Shown here piece after piece: positions 7,317-14,908 of a stretch of 19,818 nt of DNA; positions within the stretch are counted from its first letter, which is position 1; the number at the start of each line of letters is the position of its first letter. The notes under the pieces were generated by a model that was not told the origin of the DNA, made no database searches, and was given only the letters and a program-made list of their open reading frames with translations. The stretch spans positions 1 through 19,818 of the forward strand of contig CAZQXO010000038.1 in NCBI GenBank assembly GCA_964597445.1, given 5' to 3'. Made by a program: the position numbers and the translations under genes. Source of the stretch: UBA10649 sp964597445. Its GTDB lineage: Bacteria > Actinomycetota > Actinomycetes > S36-B12.

Positions 7317-8888
7317 TCACGACCCATCCAGGACGTCGGACTGATGTCCATCGTGGGGTGCGCGGTCGGCGGCATCGCCGCCCGCCATGAGCCGCCCGAC
7401 ATGCGCCCGATCCACGTCGCCCGCAGCCATCTGCGCCACGATCCGCCCGTCGTACATGACAGCCACGCGGTCGGCGAGCCCGAGGACCTCGTCAAGCTCA
7501 GCCGAGACGAGAAGGACTGCGGCACCTCGATCTCGCGCTTCGATGATGCGCGCGTGGATGAACTCGATCGAGCCGACATCCACGCCGCGGGTGGGCTGGG
7601 ACGCGATCAGCAGTTCCGGCTTCGCTGCGAGCTCGCGGGCGATGACGACCTTCTGCTTGTTCCCGCCGGAGAGCGACTCGACCGTGGTCTCGATCGACGG
7701 AGTCCGGACGTCGTACTGCTGCACCAGATCCGTGGCCAATTCAGCGATCGCGCGGCGATTGCGCACTCCTCGGCTCGAGAACTCTCCTTCATCGAACCTG
7801 TTCAGGACGAGGTTGTCGGCGATCGAGTACGGACCGACGAGCCCGTCCTTCTCCCGGTCCTCCGGCACATGGCCCACGCCACGGGCATGGATGGCATGCG
7901 GGGTCTCGCCCATGATCGACGCCCCGGAGACCGTCATGGCTCGGGCAGTGCAGGGACGAAGACCCGTGATCGCCTCCACGAGCTCCCGCTGGCCGTTGCC
8001 CTCGACTCCCGCGATGCCCACGATCTCACCAGCTCGAACCTGGAGGTCCACCTGCCTGACGGCGGGCAGCCCCAGATCGTTCTGCACATCCAGCCCATCG
8101 ACGTCGAGGACCACCGAGCCGGGTTCGGCCGGCTGCTTCGCGACCGTCAGCAGCACGCTTCGACCCACCATCATCTGGGCCAGCCCCGCCTGATCCGTCT
8201 CGGCGGGAGTCGTCGTGCCCACGGCCCGCCCCCCGCGCAGCACCTCGATGGAGTCGGCCACCGCGAGCACCTCACGGAGCTTGTGGGTGATGAAGATGAC
8301 CGCGACGCCGGAGTCGGCGAATCCCCTCATGGTGCGGAGCAGCTCATCCGTCTCCTGAGGCGTGAGCACTGCCGTGGGCTCATCCATGATGAGGATGTCC
8401 GCCCGGCGGTAGAGCGCCTTCAGGATCTCCACGCGCTGCTGGGCGCCGACCGGGAGGTCCTGAACCCGAGCATCCACATCGACCTTCAGGCCGTACTCCT
8501 CCGCCAGCCGAGCCACCTCGGCTCGAGCCTTGCGCATGTTGACGAAGGGCCAGCGACGCGGCTCGTCCCCCAGGATGACGTTCTCCGCGACCGTGAAGAC
8601 CGGGACGAGCTGGAAGTGCTGGTGCACCATGCCGATGCCGGCCTTGATGGCGTCGCGGGAGCTGGCGAAGCGTCGCGGCTCCCCCTTGACGAAGATCTCC
8701 CCCTCGTCAGGCGTGTAGAGGCCGTAGATCATCTTCACCAGCGTGCTCTTGCCCGCGCCGTTCTCGCCCAGGAGCGCGACGATCTGGCCCGACCGCACCG
8801 AGAGCGAGACGTCCTCGTTGGCGACGACCCCGGGGAAGCGCTTGGTCAGACCCCGAGCCTCAAGGACGACGTCACCAGTCGCAGTCAC
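7317..8888 (-). CDS. BMP-type nucleoside/sugar ABC transporter, double-domain ATP-binding protein
   Basis: This 523-residue protein joins two ABC ATPase domains, as in the RbsA/NupA/YufO group. Domain 1 has an intact Walker A GENGAGKS (41-48), Walker B ILIMDE (165-170), a degenerate signature (LPVGAQQ, 145-151) and a switch His at 202 (ITH). Domain 2 has a degenerate Walker A without Lys (GVEGNGQR, 294-301), a canonical signature LSGGNKQ (406-412) and a Walker B that ends in Gln instead of Glu (LLIASQ, 426-431). Such asymmetry is normal in this family and implies one competent composite ATP site. The GTG start is 5 bases after the second permease gene, with GAAGGA upstream. It powers the importer formed with the two permeases and the BMP lipoprotein. 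Confidence 0.93.
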   Translation of the reverse strand: MTATGDVVLEARGLTKRFPGVVANEDVSLSVRSGQIVALLGENGAGKSTLVKMIYGLYTPDEGEIFVKGEPRRFASSRDAIKAGIGMVHQHFQLVPVFTVAENVILGDEPRRWPFVNMRKARAEVARLAEEYGLKVDVDARVQDLPVGAQQRVEILKALYRRADILIMDEPTAVLTPQETDELLRTMRGFADSGVAVIFITHKLREVLAVADSIEVLRGGRAVGTTTPAETDQAGLAQMMVGRSVLLTVAKQPAEPGSVVLDVDGLDVQNDLGLPAVRQVDLQVRAGEIVGIAGVEGNGQRELVEAITGLRPCTARAMTVSGASIMGETPHAIHARGVGHVPEDREKDGLVGPYSIADNLVLNRFDEGEFSSRGVRNRRAIAELATDLVQQYDVRTPSIETTVESLSGGNKQKVVIARELAAKPELLIASQPTRGVDVGSIEFIHARIIEARDRGAAVLLVSAELDEVLGLADRVAVMYDGRIVAQMAAGDVDRAHVGRLMAGGDAADRAPHDGHQSDVLDGS

Positions 8889-8893
8889 GATGC

Positions 8894-9868
8894 TCAGTCC
8901 TTCTCATAGGGCCTGCCCACCGCAGCCGGCGGCGAGATGCGACCGGACACGGCAGCCAGCAGGACGATGGTCAGGACGTAGGGAAGCATGTTGACGAACT
9001 GCGGCGGGATGGCGAACACCTCATCAGCCTGGAGTTGGCTCGCCACGCCCTGCGTCAGGCCGAAGAAGATGGCAGCGAACATGGCCCCCAGGGGGTTCCA
9101 CGCGCCGAAGATCATGATGGCGAGCGCAGTGAAGCCGCGCCCTGCCGTGAATCCGCGCTCGAAGGTTCCCGCCGCCTCCAGTGCGAGGTAGGCGCCCGCG
9201 AGACCCGCGAGAGCGCCGGCGAACGTCACGTTCATGAAGCGCAGGCGCTGCACGCCGATGCCCGAGGTGTCTGCCGCGCTGGGCTTCTCTCCGACCGATC
9301 GGGTGCGCAGGCCCCAGATGGTGCGGAACAGCAGAACCCACAGCACGATGGGGATGAGGATCGCCGCGTACGTGAACAGCCCGTTGTTGAACAGGACGGG
9401 ACCCACGAGAGGGAGGTCGGCAAGGAAGGGGATTCGGACCGTCGGCGTCACGCCGGGGAGCACGTACCCCTGGGCATAGAAGAAGCTGGTGAGTCCCGTG
9501 GCGAGGATGTTGATGATCGTGCCCGCGATGATCTGGTCCATGCGCCACGACACGGCGCCGACGGCCAGGAAGCCGCCCATGATCATTCCGGAGCCGACGC
9601 CGATCAGCATGCCGAGGATGAGGTTGCCCGTGACGGCAGCCCCGAAGAAGCCTGCGAAGGCACTGAAGAGCATCTGACCCTCGATGCCGATGTTGATGAC
9701 ACCGGATCGCTCGCAGATGATGCCCACCATGGCAGCCAGGATCAGCGGCACTGCGTAGCGCAGAGAGAAGGACAGGACGGAGACCGTGCGGATCTCGTCC
9801 ATCATGAAGGCGATGACGATGGCCACCACGATGATGCCGCCCAGGATGTAGGCCCACCGCGCGCTCAT
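8894..9868 (-). CDS. Nucleoside ABC transporter permease (second subunit)
   Basis: This 324-residue membrane protein belongs to the branched-chain/ribose-type permease family (BPD_transp_2), with about eight to ten hydrophobic helices. The motif GVINIGIEGQM near 56-66 is characteristic of permeases paired with BMP-type binding proteins. The ATG at 9868 was chosen because it overlaps the stop of the first permease gene as ATGA, with a G-rich ribosome-site-like stretch just before it. An in-frame GTG three codons earlier (9877) is possible. It forms the heterodimeric membrane channel with the product of the preceding gene. Confidence 0.92.
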   Translation of the reverse strand: MSARWAYILGGIIVVAIVIAFMMDEIRTVSVLSFSLRYAVPLILAAMVGIICERSGVINIGIEGQMLFSAFAGFFGAAVTGNLILGMLIGVGSGMIMGGFLAVGAVSWRMDQIIAGTIINILATGLTSFFYAQGYVLPGVTPTVRIPFLADLPLVGPVLFNNGLFTYAAILIPIVLWVLLFRTIWGLRTRSVGEKPSAADTSGIGVQRLRFMNVTFAGALAGLAGAYLALEAAGTFERGFTAGRGFTALAIMIFGAWNPLGAMFAAIFFGLTQGVASQLQADEVFAIPPQFVNMLPYVLTIVLLAAVSGRISPPAAVGRPYEKD

Positions 9869-10980
9869 GAGCCCCACCCCGACGTCACGCGCGTCTGCTT
9901 GATGCTCCGCCGACGGAACAGCAGTCGCGCGACGATCGGCGCTGCCACGAGCAGAAGCGTGATGGCCAGGATCACGTCGACCACTTCCGGCTCGATGCCG
10001 GTCTCGAACTGCAGGGTTGGCGCTCCGGACCTCAGGGTGCCCACGAGCAGGGCCGCGGGGATCGCGGCGATGGGGTTCGCCCGCGCCAGCAGGGCGATGG
10101 TGATGCCGTCGAATCCGAGGCCGGCGTTGAAGGCGGGCTCGAACCGTCCCGTGACGCCGAGCGTCTCGATGGCACCTCCCATGCCCGCGAGCGCGCCGCT
10201 CACGAACATGGCGAGCACGATCGTGCCGCGCACCGAGATGCCCGCATAGCGCGCCGCATTCGGGTTCAGGCCCACCGTGTTGAAGCGGAAGCCACTCGTC
10301 GTGCGCACCAGGAACCAGCCGAAGAACAGGGCGACCAGGATGGCCACGATGAAGCCCGAGGGGATCAGGCCGATCTGCGGCAGGGCGGCGGACTCGGCGA
10401 TGGCCGGTGTGCGGGACAGCGGCTGGTCAGGCTCCTTGAGCGGGCGACTGGCGAGATAGTCGACGAGGGCGATGGCGATGCTGTTCAGCATGATGGTCGT
10501 GATGACCTCGGACACGCTCCGGTAGGCGCGCAGGACGCCAGCGATCGACGCCCAGGCCGCACCGCAGAGCATGCCGAAGGCGATGGCCATCGGGAGATGG
10601 ATGATCGCGGGCACCGTGAAGGCGTACCCCGCCCATGCTGCGCCCACCGCCCCCACGACGAGCTGGCCTTGGGCACCGATGTTGAACAGCCCGGCACGGA
10701 GGCCGACCGTCACGGCCAGGCCCGTGAGGATGAGCGGAGTGGACTTCTCCATCACGCGGACGAGGCCCTCGCTCGAGCCGAGGGCGTTGCTGAAGAGGAC
10801 CCAGTAGGCGTAGAAGGGATTGACTCCCTGCAGCCAGATGAGGATGCCGCCCACCGCGAAGGCGAGGAGCACCGAGACGATCGGGAGCAGCAGTCCCGGA
10901 ATCCGATCGAGAGGGCCCGAACGACGCGGATCCGGGTCGCTGAAGCCCAGATCCGTGCGGGACGGATCGGTCGTGGTCAT
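9865..10980 (-). CDS. Nucleoside ABC transporter permease (first subunit)
   Basis: This 371-residue permease has a polar N-terminal tail of about 28 residues, a first helix near 29-50 and several further helices. GLFNIGAQGQ at 98-107 parallels the GVINIGIEGQ motif of the partner permease, and EVITTIMLN at 158-166 is typical of the family. Together with the partner it makes the channel of a BMP-type importer, whose characterised relatives carry nucleosides. The ATG at 10980 lies 131 bases after the lipoprotein gene, with a strong hairpin in the gap. Permease levels are therefore probably set lower than those of the binding protein. Confidence 0.92.
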   Translation of the reverse strand: MTTTDPSRTDLGFSDPDPRRSGPLDRIPGLLLPIVSVLLAFAVGGILIWLQGVNPFYAYWVLFSNALGSSEGLVRVMEKSTPLILTGLAVTVGLRAGLFNIGAQGQLVVGAVGAAWAGYAFTVPAIIHLPMAIAFGMLCGAAWASIAGVLRAYRSVSEVITTIMLNSIAIALVDYLASRPLKEPDQPLSRTPAIAESAALPQIGLIPSGFIVAILVALFFGWFLVRTTSGFRFNTVGLNPNAARYAGISVRGTIVLAMFVSGALAGMGGAIETLGVTGRFEPAFNAGLGFDGITIALLARANPIAAIPAALLVGTLRSGAPTLQFETGIEPEVVDVILAITLLLVAAPIVARLLFRRRSIKQTRVTSGWGS

Positions 10981-11057
10981 GGTCGGGGCATCCTGTCACA
11001 GGAGTCGGCGGGCGCGCAGGTCGTCTGCACGACACCCAGCTCTCATGGCTGAAAGAA

Positions 11058-11095
11058 CCGTGGGGGTGGCGCAGAGATCTGCACCACCCCCACGG
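11058..11095 (-). terminator. Intercistronic hairpin between the lipoprotein and permease genes
   Basis: A perfect 12-bp inverted repeat (CCGTGGGGGTGG with its complement) encloses an inner GCAGA/TCTGC stem separated by one C-A mismatch. On the minus strand it lies 16 bases past the lipoprotein stop and is followed by TTCTTTC. It could be a partial terminator or an mRNA-stabilising stem-loop, as is common between genes for abundant binding proteins and their permeases. Confidence 0.7.
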
Positions 11096-11111
11096 AGGAG
11101 GGACCTCAGCG

Positions 11112-12239
11112 TCAGCCGAGCGTCACGCCCGTCTGGATGGAGCCATCGGCCAGACCGGCGATGACCGCATCCACCTGGGACTTCACGTCCGCCGGGACGA
11201 CGGAATCCGTGTCGTGGTACGGGGCCAGACCGGTGTTGCCGAGGAAGTTGCCGCCGGGGAAGGCGCCATCCTTCGCAGCGAGGACGAGGTCCGCCGTGCC
11301 CTGCTTCAGCTTCTTCTCCGCCGAGGTCAGCAGGCACTTCTGGGCCTGCGGCACCGTGAAGTACTGGTCGGTGTCGACTCCGATGCAGAAGATGGTCTCG
11401 CCCGCACCCGGCGCCTTCGCGATCTCGATCAGCGCGCCGTTGCCGGTGGTGCCACCCGCACCGAAGATGACGTCGGCACCCTGAGACAACTGCTTCTTGG
11501 CCTCGGCTGCGCCCCACTCCGGATCGTTGAACGCGTTGTTCGGCTCGTGGTACACGAGGGTGACCTCAGCCTCAGGGTTCGCGGCGAGGATGCCCGCCTT
11601 GTAGCCCTCACCGAAGAGCTTGACCGGGGGCACGGTGTCGGTGCCGAGGACGGCTCCCACCTTGTTGGTCTTCGTCATGAGGCCCGCGAGGTACCCGGCC
11701 GCGTAGCCGGCCTTGTCCTCGGGGAACACGAGACCAGTGAGGTTCGGGATCGTCTCACCCTGGAACTGGTCGACGCCCACGAAGCTCGTGTTCGGGTTCG
11801 CCTTGGCGGCCTCGATGGTCGCCTCGCCCATGAGGAAGCCCACGGTGACGATCACGTCGTACGCCTTCGAGGTGAACTGGGCGATGTTGTTGAGGTAGTC
11901 CTTCGGATCCGTCGTCTCGATGAACTTGGCGAAGCCACCCGAGACGTTGGCTGCCTCCTGGGCGCCCTCCCACGCGGACTGGTTGAACGACTTGTCATCG
12001 ACCTTGCCCGTGTCGGTCACGAGGCCGATGCAGAAGCTCTCCGGTGCCGCGCAGTTGCTGTCGTCCGTCGTGAGCGGGGGCGCCGCCTCCGTGGTGGCCT
12101 CCCCTGCAGGAGCCTCGGACGCCGGCGACTCGGACGCGGCGGCCGTCGCCTCGGTCGTGGCCTCGTCGCTGCTGCTGCTGCAGCCGGCGAGAACCAGTGC
12201 GGCTGCCACGACTCCGGCAGCCAGGAGCTTGCGATGCAT
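11112..12239 (-). CDS. BMP-family nucleoside-binding lipoprotein of the ABC importer
   Basis: This 375-residue protein is the substrate receptor of the importer. A basic-hydrophobic signal peptide ends in a lipobox, LVLAGC, with the lipidated Cys at residue 20, so it should be anchored on the outer face of the membrane. Residues 21-60 are a low-complexity Ser/Thr/Ala/Glu/Pro linker. The BMP domain (PnrA/BmpA type) then starts, with DTGKVDDKSFNQ at 76-87 as its hallmark. Family members bind purine nucleosides. The open frame extends far upstream, but the ATG at 12239 is preceded by AAAAGGGG with 6-base spacing and gives a proper signal peptide. An ATG two codons earlier (12245) directly abuts that site. 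It is the first gene of the transport block, 137 bases after the SDR gene. Confidence 0.94.
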   Translation of the reverse strand: MHRKLLAAGVVAAALVLAGCSSSSDEATTEATAAASESPASEAPAGEATTEAAPPLTTDDSNCAAPESFCIGLVTDTGKVDDKSFNQSAWEGAQEAANVSGGFAKFIETTDPKDYLNNIAQFTSKAYDVIVTVGFLMGEATIEAAKANPNTSFVGVDQFQGETIPNLTGLVFPEDKAGYAAGYLAGLMTKTNKVGAVLGTDTVPPVKLFGEGYKAGILAANPEAEVTLVYHEPNNAFNDPEWGAAEAKKQLSQGADVIFGAGGTTGNGALIEIAKAPGAGETIFCIGVDTDQYFTVPQAQKCLLTSAEKKLKQGTADLVLAAKDGAFPGGNFLGNTGLAPYHDTDSVVPADVKSQVDAVIAGLADGSIQTGVTLG

Positions 12240-12245
12240 GAGCAT

Positions 12246-12253
12246 CCCCTTTT
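12246..12253 (-). promoter_or_regulatory. Ribosome-site-like sequence deciding the lipoprotein start
   Basis: AAAAGGGG on the minus strand sits 6 bases before the ATG at 12239 but zero bases before the ATG at 12245. It therefore favours the downstream start. Confidence 0.55.
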
Positions 12254-12263
12254 CGTAGGTGTG

Positions 12264-12277
12264 TCTCGAGTTCGAGA
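12264..12277. promoter_or_regulatory. Perfect palindrome at the predicted lipoprotein transcription start (possible operator)
   Basis: TCTCGA-GT-TCGAGA is a perfect 6-bp inverted repeat with a 2-base centre. It lies just downstream of a TAGTGT hexamer, so it would cover about +1 to +15 of the transcript. A repressor site here would control the importer independently of the upstream salvage genes. I did not notice a second copy in the other intergenic gaps. Confidence 0.4.
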
Positions 12278-12285
12278 GTGAGCCA

Positions 12286-12291
12286 ACACTA
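12286..12291 (-). promoter_or_regulatory. Candidate -10 hexamer for the importer operon
   Basis: TAGTGT fits TANNNT in the 137-base gap between the SDR gene and the lipoprotein gene. It would give a leader of about 40 bases containing the palindrome and the ribosome site. No convincing -35 was found. Another 12-base partial palindrome (AACAACATCGTT, 12332-12343) lies about 40 bases upstream and might bind an activator. Confidence 0.4.
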
Positions 12292-12376
12292 GCCGAGCCG
12301 ACGACGTGCCTGACCGGGTGACGCCGGTGCGCAACAACATCGTTATCTCCCGCGGAGGTGACCCTTCTCCCCTGTC

Positions 12377-13150
12377 TCAGTGACCCCACGCGACTCGGGC
12401 GGACGAGGTCCACCCGCCGTCGACGGGGAGTGTGACCCCTGTGACTCCAGAGGCCTGGGGGGACAGCAGGAAGGCCACCGCGGCCGCCACCTCGCGGGCC
12501 TCCACGGGGCGTCCGAGCGGCGTCGATGCGCTCCACCAGGCGAACCCGTCCGGCCACTCCTCGGCGAGGCCAGGCCGGTCGACCAGGCCCGGGGCCACGG
12601 CGTTCACGCGTGCGGGACGGTACTCGAGGGCGGCGGCCGCGGTGAAGGAGACGAGAGCGGCCTTGGCCGCTGCGTACGCGGCGTGGCCCGGGAACGGGGC
12701 GAACGCCTCGACCGATGCGACATTCACCACCGCCGTGGCCGAGGCACGCGAGGGCGCTGTGGTGGAGGAGCCGCAGACCAGGCGCGTCAGCTCCGCGGCG
12801 GCCAGCAGGGAGACGTCGAGGATCGCCTGCCACGCATCGGGACCGGAGGTCGCGAGCGGGGTCGAGCTCTGGTCGGCAGCGTTGTTGACGAGCAGGTCGA
12901 TGCGCCCCAGACGCTGCTCCACCTCGGCCACCAGGGCAGCAGCCGCATCCGGGCCACCCGCGAGATCCCCGACCACGCCCGACGCCGACCCGCCCAGGGA
13001 TCGGGCAGCGTCGTCGACCGACGGACGATCGCGGCCGTGGACCGCGACGCGAGCACCGCGCGCGACGAGGTCCGCGGCAATGGCCCGGCCCAGTCCACGC
13101 GTCGAACCGGTGACGAGGGCGACGCGTCCGTCGAAGTCGACGTCACCCAC
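12377..13150 (-). CDS. SDR-family oxidoreductase (classical short-chain dehydrogenase/reductase)
   Basis: This 257-residue protein has a complete classical SDR set: the cofactor motif TGSTRGLG at 14-21, NNAA at 89-92, and the catalytic residues Ser146, Tyr159 and Lys163 (YAAAK). It ends with the usual SGVTGVTLPVDGG region. HGRDRP after strand 2 (residues 38-43) includes basic residues, which would suit NADPH, but the cofactor is uncertain. The GTG start at 13150 overlaps the DUF985 cupin gene by 8 bases and has GGAG upstream, so the two are translationally coupled. The substrate is unknown. Because the operon makes aldehydes and modified sugar phosphates, an alcohol/aldehyde or sugar-derived substrate is conceivable, but this is inference. 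Confidence 0.9.
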   Translation of the reverse strand: MGDVDFDGRVALVTGSTRGLGRAIAADLVARGARVAVHGRDRPSVDDAARSLGGSASGVVGDLAGGPDAAAALVAEVEQRLGRIDLLVNNAADQSSTPLATSGPDAWQAILDVSLLAAAELTRLVCGSSTTAPSRASATAVVNVASVEAFAPFPGHAAYAAAKAALVSFTAAAALEYRPARVNAVAPGLVDRPGLAEEWPDGFAWWSASTPLGRPVEAREVAAAVAFLLSPQASGVTGVTLPVDGGWTSSARVAWGH

Positions 13151-13604
13151 GGATCAACTCCGCTACTCGCCCGGCCTGATCCGGCCACGCCGACAGGTCA
13201 GTCGTCGCATCCGCCAGCTCGAGGCCGCTGAAGGGCGGGGCGAGGGAGCACACCACGAGCGACCACTCCCCCTGCGGAGTCGACCCCTGCCAGCTCCCGG
13301 CGGGGACGAGCACGTGCAGGGCCTGATCGACTCCACGACCGAGCACCCGCCGCTCGGCGGGACCCCCCGGATGGAGCACCAGCATGTCGATCGGTGCACC
13401 GGCGACGTGGACCCAGAGCTCGTCCTCGCGCAGGCGATGCAGCGCCGAGAAGTGCTCGGGCGTCAGCAGGCCGTAGATCGCGCTGCCGGACCCGTTGCGC
13501 CACAGCAGCCGGAACCACACGCCCTCACCGTCGAGGTACTCGAGCCCGAGACGGTCGATGACCTGCTCCGCGCTCAGTCCGTCGAGGGCATCCGGCTGCC
13601 TCAC
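13143..13604 (-). CDS. DUF985 / Cupin_5 domain protein
   Basis: The 153-residue protein matches the DUF985 cupin family: the N-terminal LIxxLGL-like stretch (VIDRLGLEYLDGEG, 15-28), SAIYGLLTPEHFSALHRL (41-58) and the diagnostic DELWVHVAGAP (61-71), then VLVPAGSWQ (98-106) and a C-terminal LAPPFSGLEL (121-130). The family is widespread but has no firmly established general function. The start is a GTG at 13604 that overlaps the deaminase stop as GTGA; an upstream in-frame start would run into the deaminase coding region. It is sandwiched by overlaps between the deaminase and SDR genes, which ties it to nucleoside or thio-sugar metabolism. A sugar-phosphate or lactone substrate would be a reasonable guess but is not shown. 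Confidence 0.88.
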   Translation of the reverse strand: MRQPDALDGLSAEQVIDRLGLEYLDGEGVWFRLLWRNGSGSAIYGLLTPEHFSALHRLREDELWVHVAGAPIDMLVLHPGGPAERRVLGRGVDQALHVLVPAGSWQGSTPQGEWSLVVCSLAPPFSGLELADATTDLSAWPDQAGRVAELIRG

Positions 13605-14908
13605 CTCGCGACCCTCGCGTTCGCGGCGGCCAGAAGCGCCGGCACGTCGATACGGGAGCAACGCCGATCCTCCACGACGACAACGCCCGCCACGAGGACA
13701 TGCCGCACATCGGACCGACCAGCCGCGAAGACGACGGCCGTGTGCGGATCCCGGAGCGGAGTCAGGTGCGGAGCATCGACATCGATGACGATCAGGTCCG
13801 CCTCCTTGCCCACCTCGACGGAACCGATGCGGTCATCCATGCCGAGGGCGCGTGCTCCCTCCAGCGTTGCCATGCGCACGATGTCGGCAGCCGAGATCGC
13901 CGCCGGATCGTCGCGCACCAGCCGTGCGAGGTTGGCTGCCAGGCGCATGACCGCGAACATGTCGAGGTCGTTGCTCGACGAGCATCCGTCCGTGCCCAGA
14001 CCCACGCGGATGCCGTCCCCGCGATATCCCACGATGTCGGCCGCACCGCTGGCCAGCTTGAGATTGGAGCCCGGGCAATGGGCGACACTGGCTCCCGCGG
14101 ACGCGACGATGAGGCGCTCGGCATCATCGAGACGAACCCCGTGCCCGAGCACGGGACCCAGCTCCAGCACGCCGCTGTTCGCGAGACAGGCGACCGGGCG
14201 CATGCCTCGACTGGCGACCGTGTCAGCGTTCTCCCGGTCGTTCTCCGACGTGTGGGTGGTGATCATTCCGCCGCTCTCGCGGGCCAGCTCAGCGATCTGC
14301 GCGAGGCCGTCGATATCGACCGTGAACGGTGCGTGCGGCATGTAGGCGACGGGCACGTGTGGACCGCCGATGCTCTCCAGGTCGGACGGCCACTGCCGTG
14401 CCATGTCCATGCGCTCGTCCCACGAGAGGCCGTCTGGTCCGGGGAAGGAGAAGAACACCGGGCCGATGACATGGCGGAGGCCGGCCGCGACAGCCCCGCG
14501 ATGAGCCGCCTCGGGGTGGAAGTACATGTCGAGCGCGGTCGTGGTGCCCCCGAGGAGGGCCTCGACGGCGCCCAGTCGGGTGCCCAGCTCGACCCCGACC
14601 GGGTCCATGACCCGGGCCTCCTCCGCCCAGACCCGCTCGAGGAATCCCTGGAGGTCGACGTTCTCCGCTACACCGCGCAGCAGCGTCATGGCCAGGTGCG
14701 TGTGCAGGTTGACCAGGCCGGGCATGACGATCGTTCCGCGCGCGTCGATCACGCGGTCGGCATCGACGGACGCACGCACCTGCTCAGCGGGCCCGACGGC
14801 GACGATGCGCCCTGCGGCCACCGCGACAGACGCATCCGCGAGGACGGTGGCGTCGTCATCGCACAGCAGGACGAAGCGCGCTGCGTCGATCAGGAGGTCA
14901 GCGTGCAT
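13601..14908 (-). CDS. mtaD: Amidohydrolase of the MTA/SAH (5'-deoxyadenosine) deaminase family
   Basis: The 435-residue metal-dependent hydrolase carries LHTHLAMTLLRG (68-79) with ligands H69 and H71, TTHTSE (217-222) with ligand H219 and catalytic E222, LGHGV with H256, CPGSNLKLASG (278-288) and GTDGCSSSNDLDMF (305-318) with D307. This layout is that of MtaD/TM0936 and DadD, which deaminate MTA, S-adenosylhomocysteine, adenosine or 5'-deoxyadenosine to the 6-oxo nucleosides. It overlaps the phosphorylase gene by 11 bases upstream and the DUF985 gene by 4 bases downstream. Since the operon handles MTA, deamination of MTA (or 5'-deoxyadenosine) is the best guess; guanine- or 8-oxoguanine-type deaminase activity is less likely but not excluded. 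It is cytosolic. Confidence 0.85.
   Translation of the reverse strand: MHADLLIDAARFVLLCDDDATVLADASVAVAAGRIVAVGPAEQVRASVDADRVIDARGTIVMPGLVNLHTHLAMTLLRGVAENVDLQGFLERVWAEEARVMDPVGVELGTRLGAVEALLGGTTTALDMYFHPEAAHRGAVAAGLRHVIGPVFFSFPGPDGLSWDERMDMARQWPSDLESIGGPHVPVAYMPHAPFTVDIDGLAQIAELARESGGMITTHTSENDRENADTVASRGMRPVACLANSGVLELGPVLGHGVRLDDAERLIVASAGASVAHCPGSNLKLASGAADIVGYRGDGIRVGLGTDGCSSSNDLDMFAVMRLAANLARLVRDDPAAISAADIVRMATLEGARALGMDDRIGSVEVGKEADLIVIDVDAPHLTPLRDPHTAVVFAAGRSDVRHVLVAGVVVVEDRRCSRIDVPALLAAANARVAR

Noticed and set aside
7236..8909. A 557-codon open frame on the plus strand opposite the transport ATPase gene
   Set aside because: Its translation is low-complexity His/Arg/Asp-rich sequence with no recognisable domain. 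The minus-strand frame has complete ABC motifs. Such long antisense frames are expected in GC-rich coding DNA.
12240..12833. A 198-codon in-frame extension upstream of the lipoprotein
   Set aside because: It overlaps the SDR gene in another frame and would bury the signal peptide and lipobox inside the protein. The ATG at 12239 has a ribosome-site-like sequence and starts a proper signal peptide.
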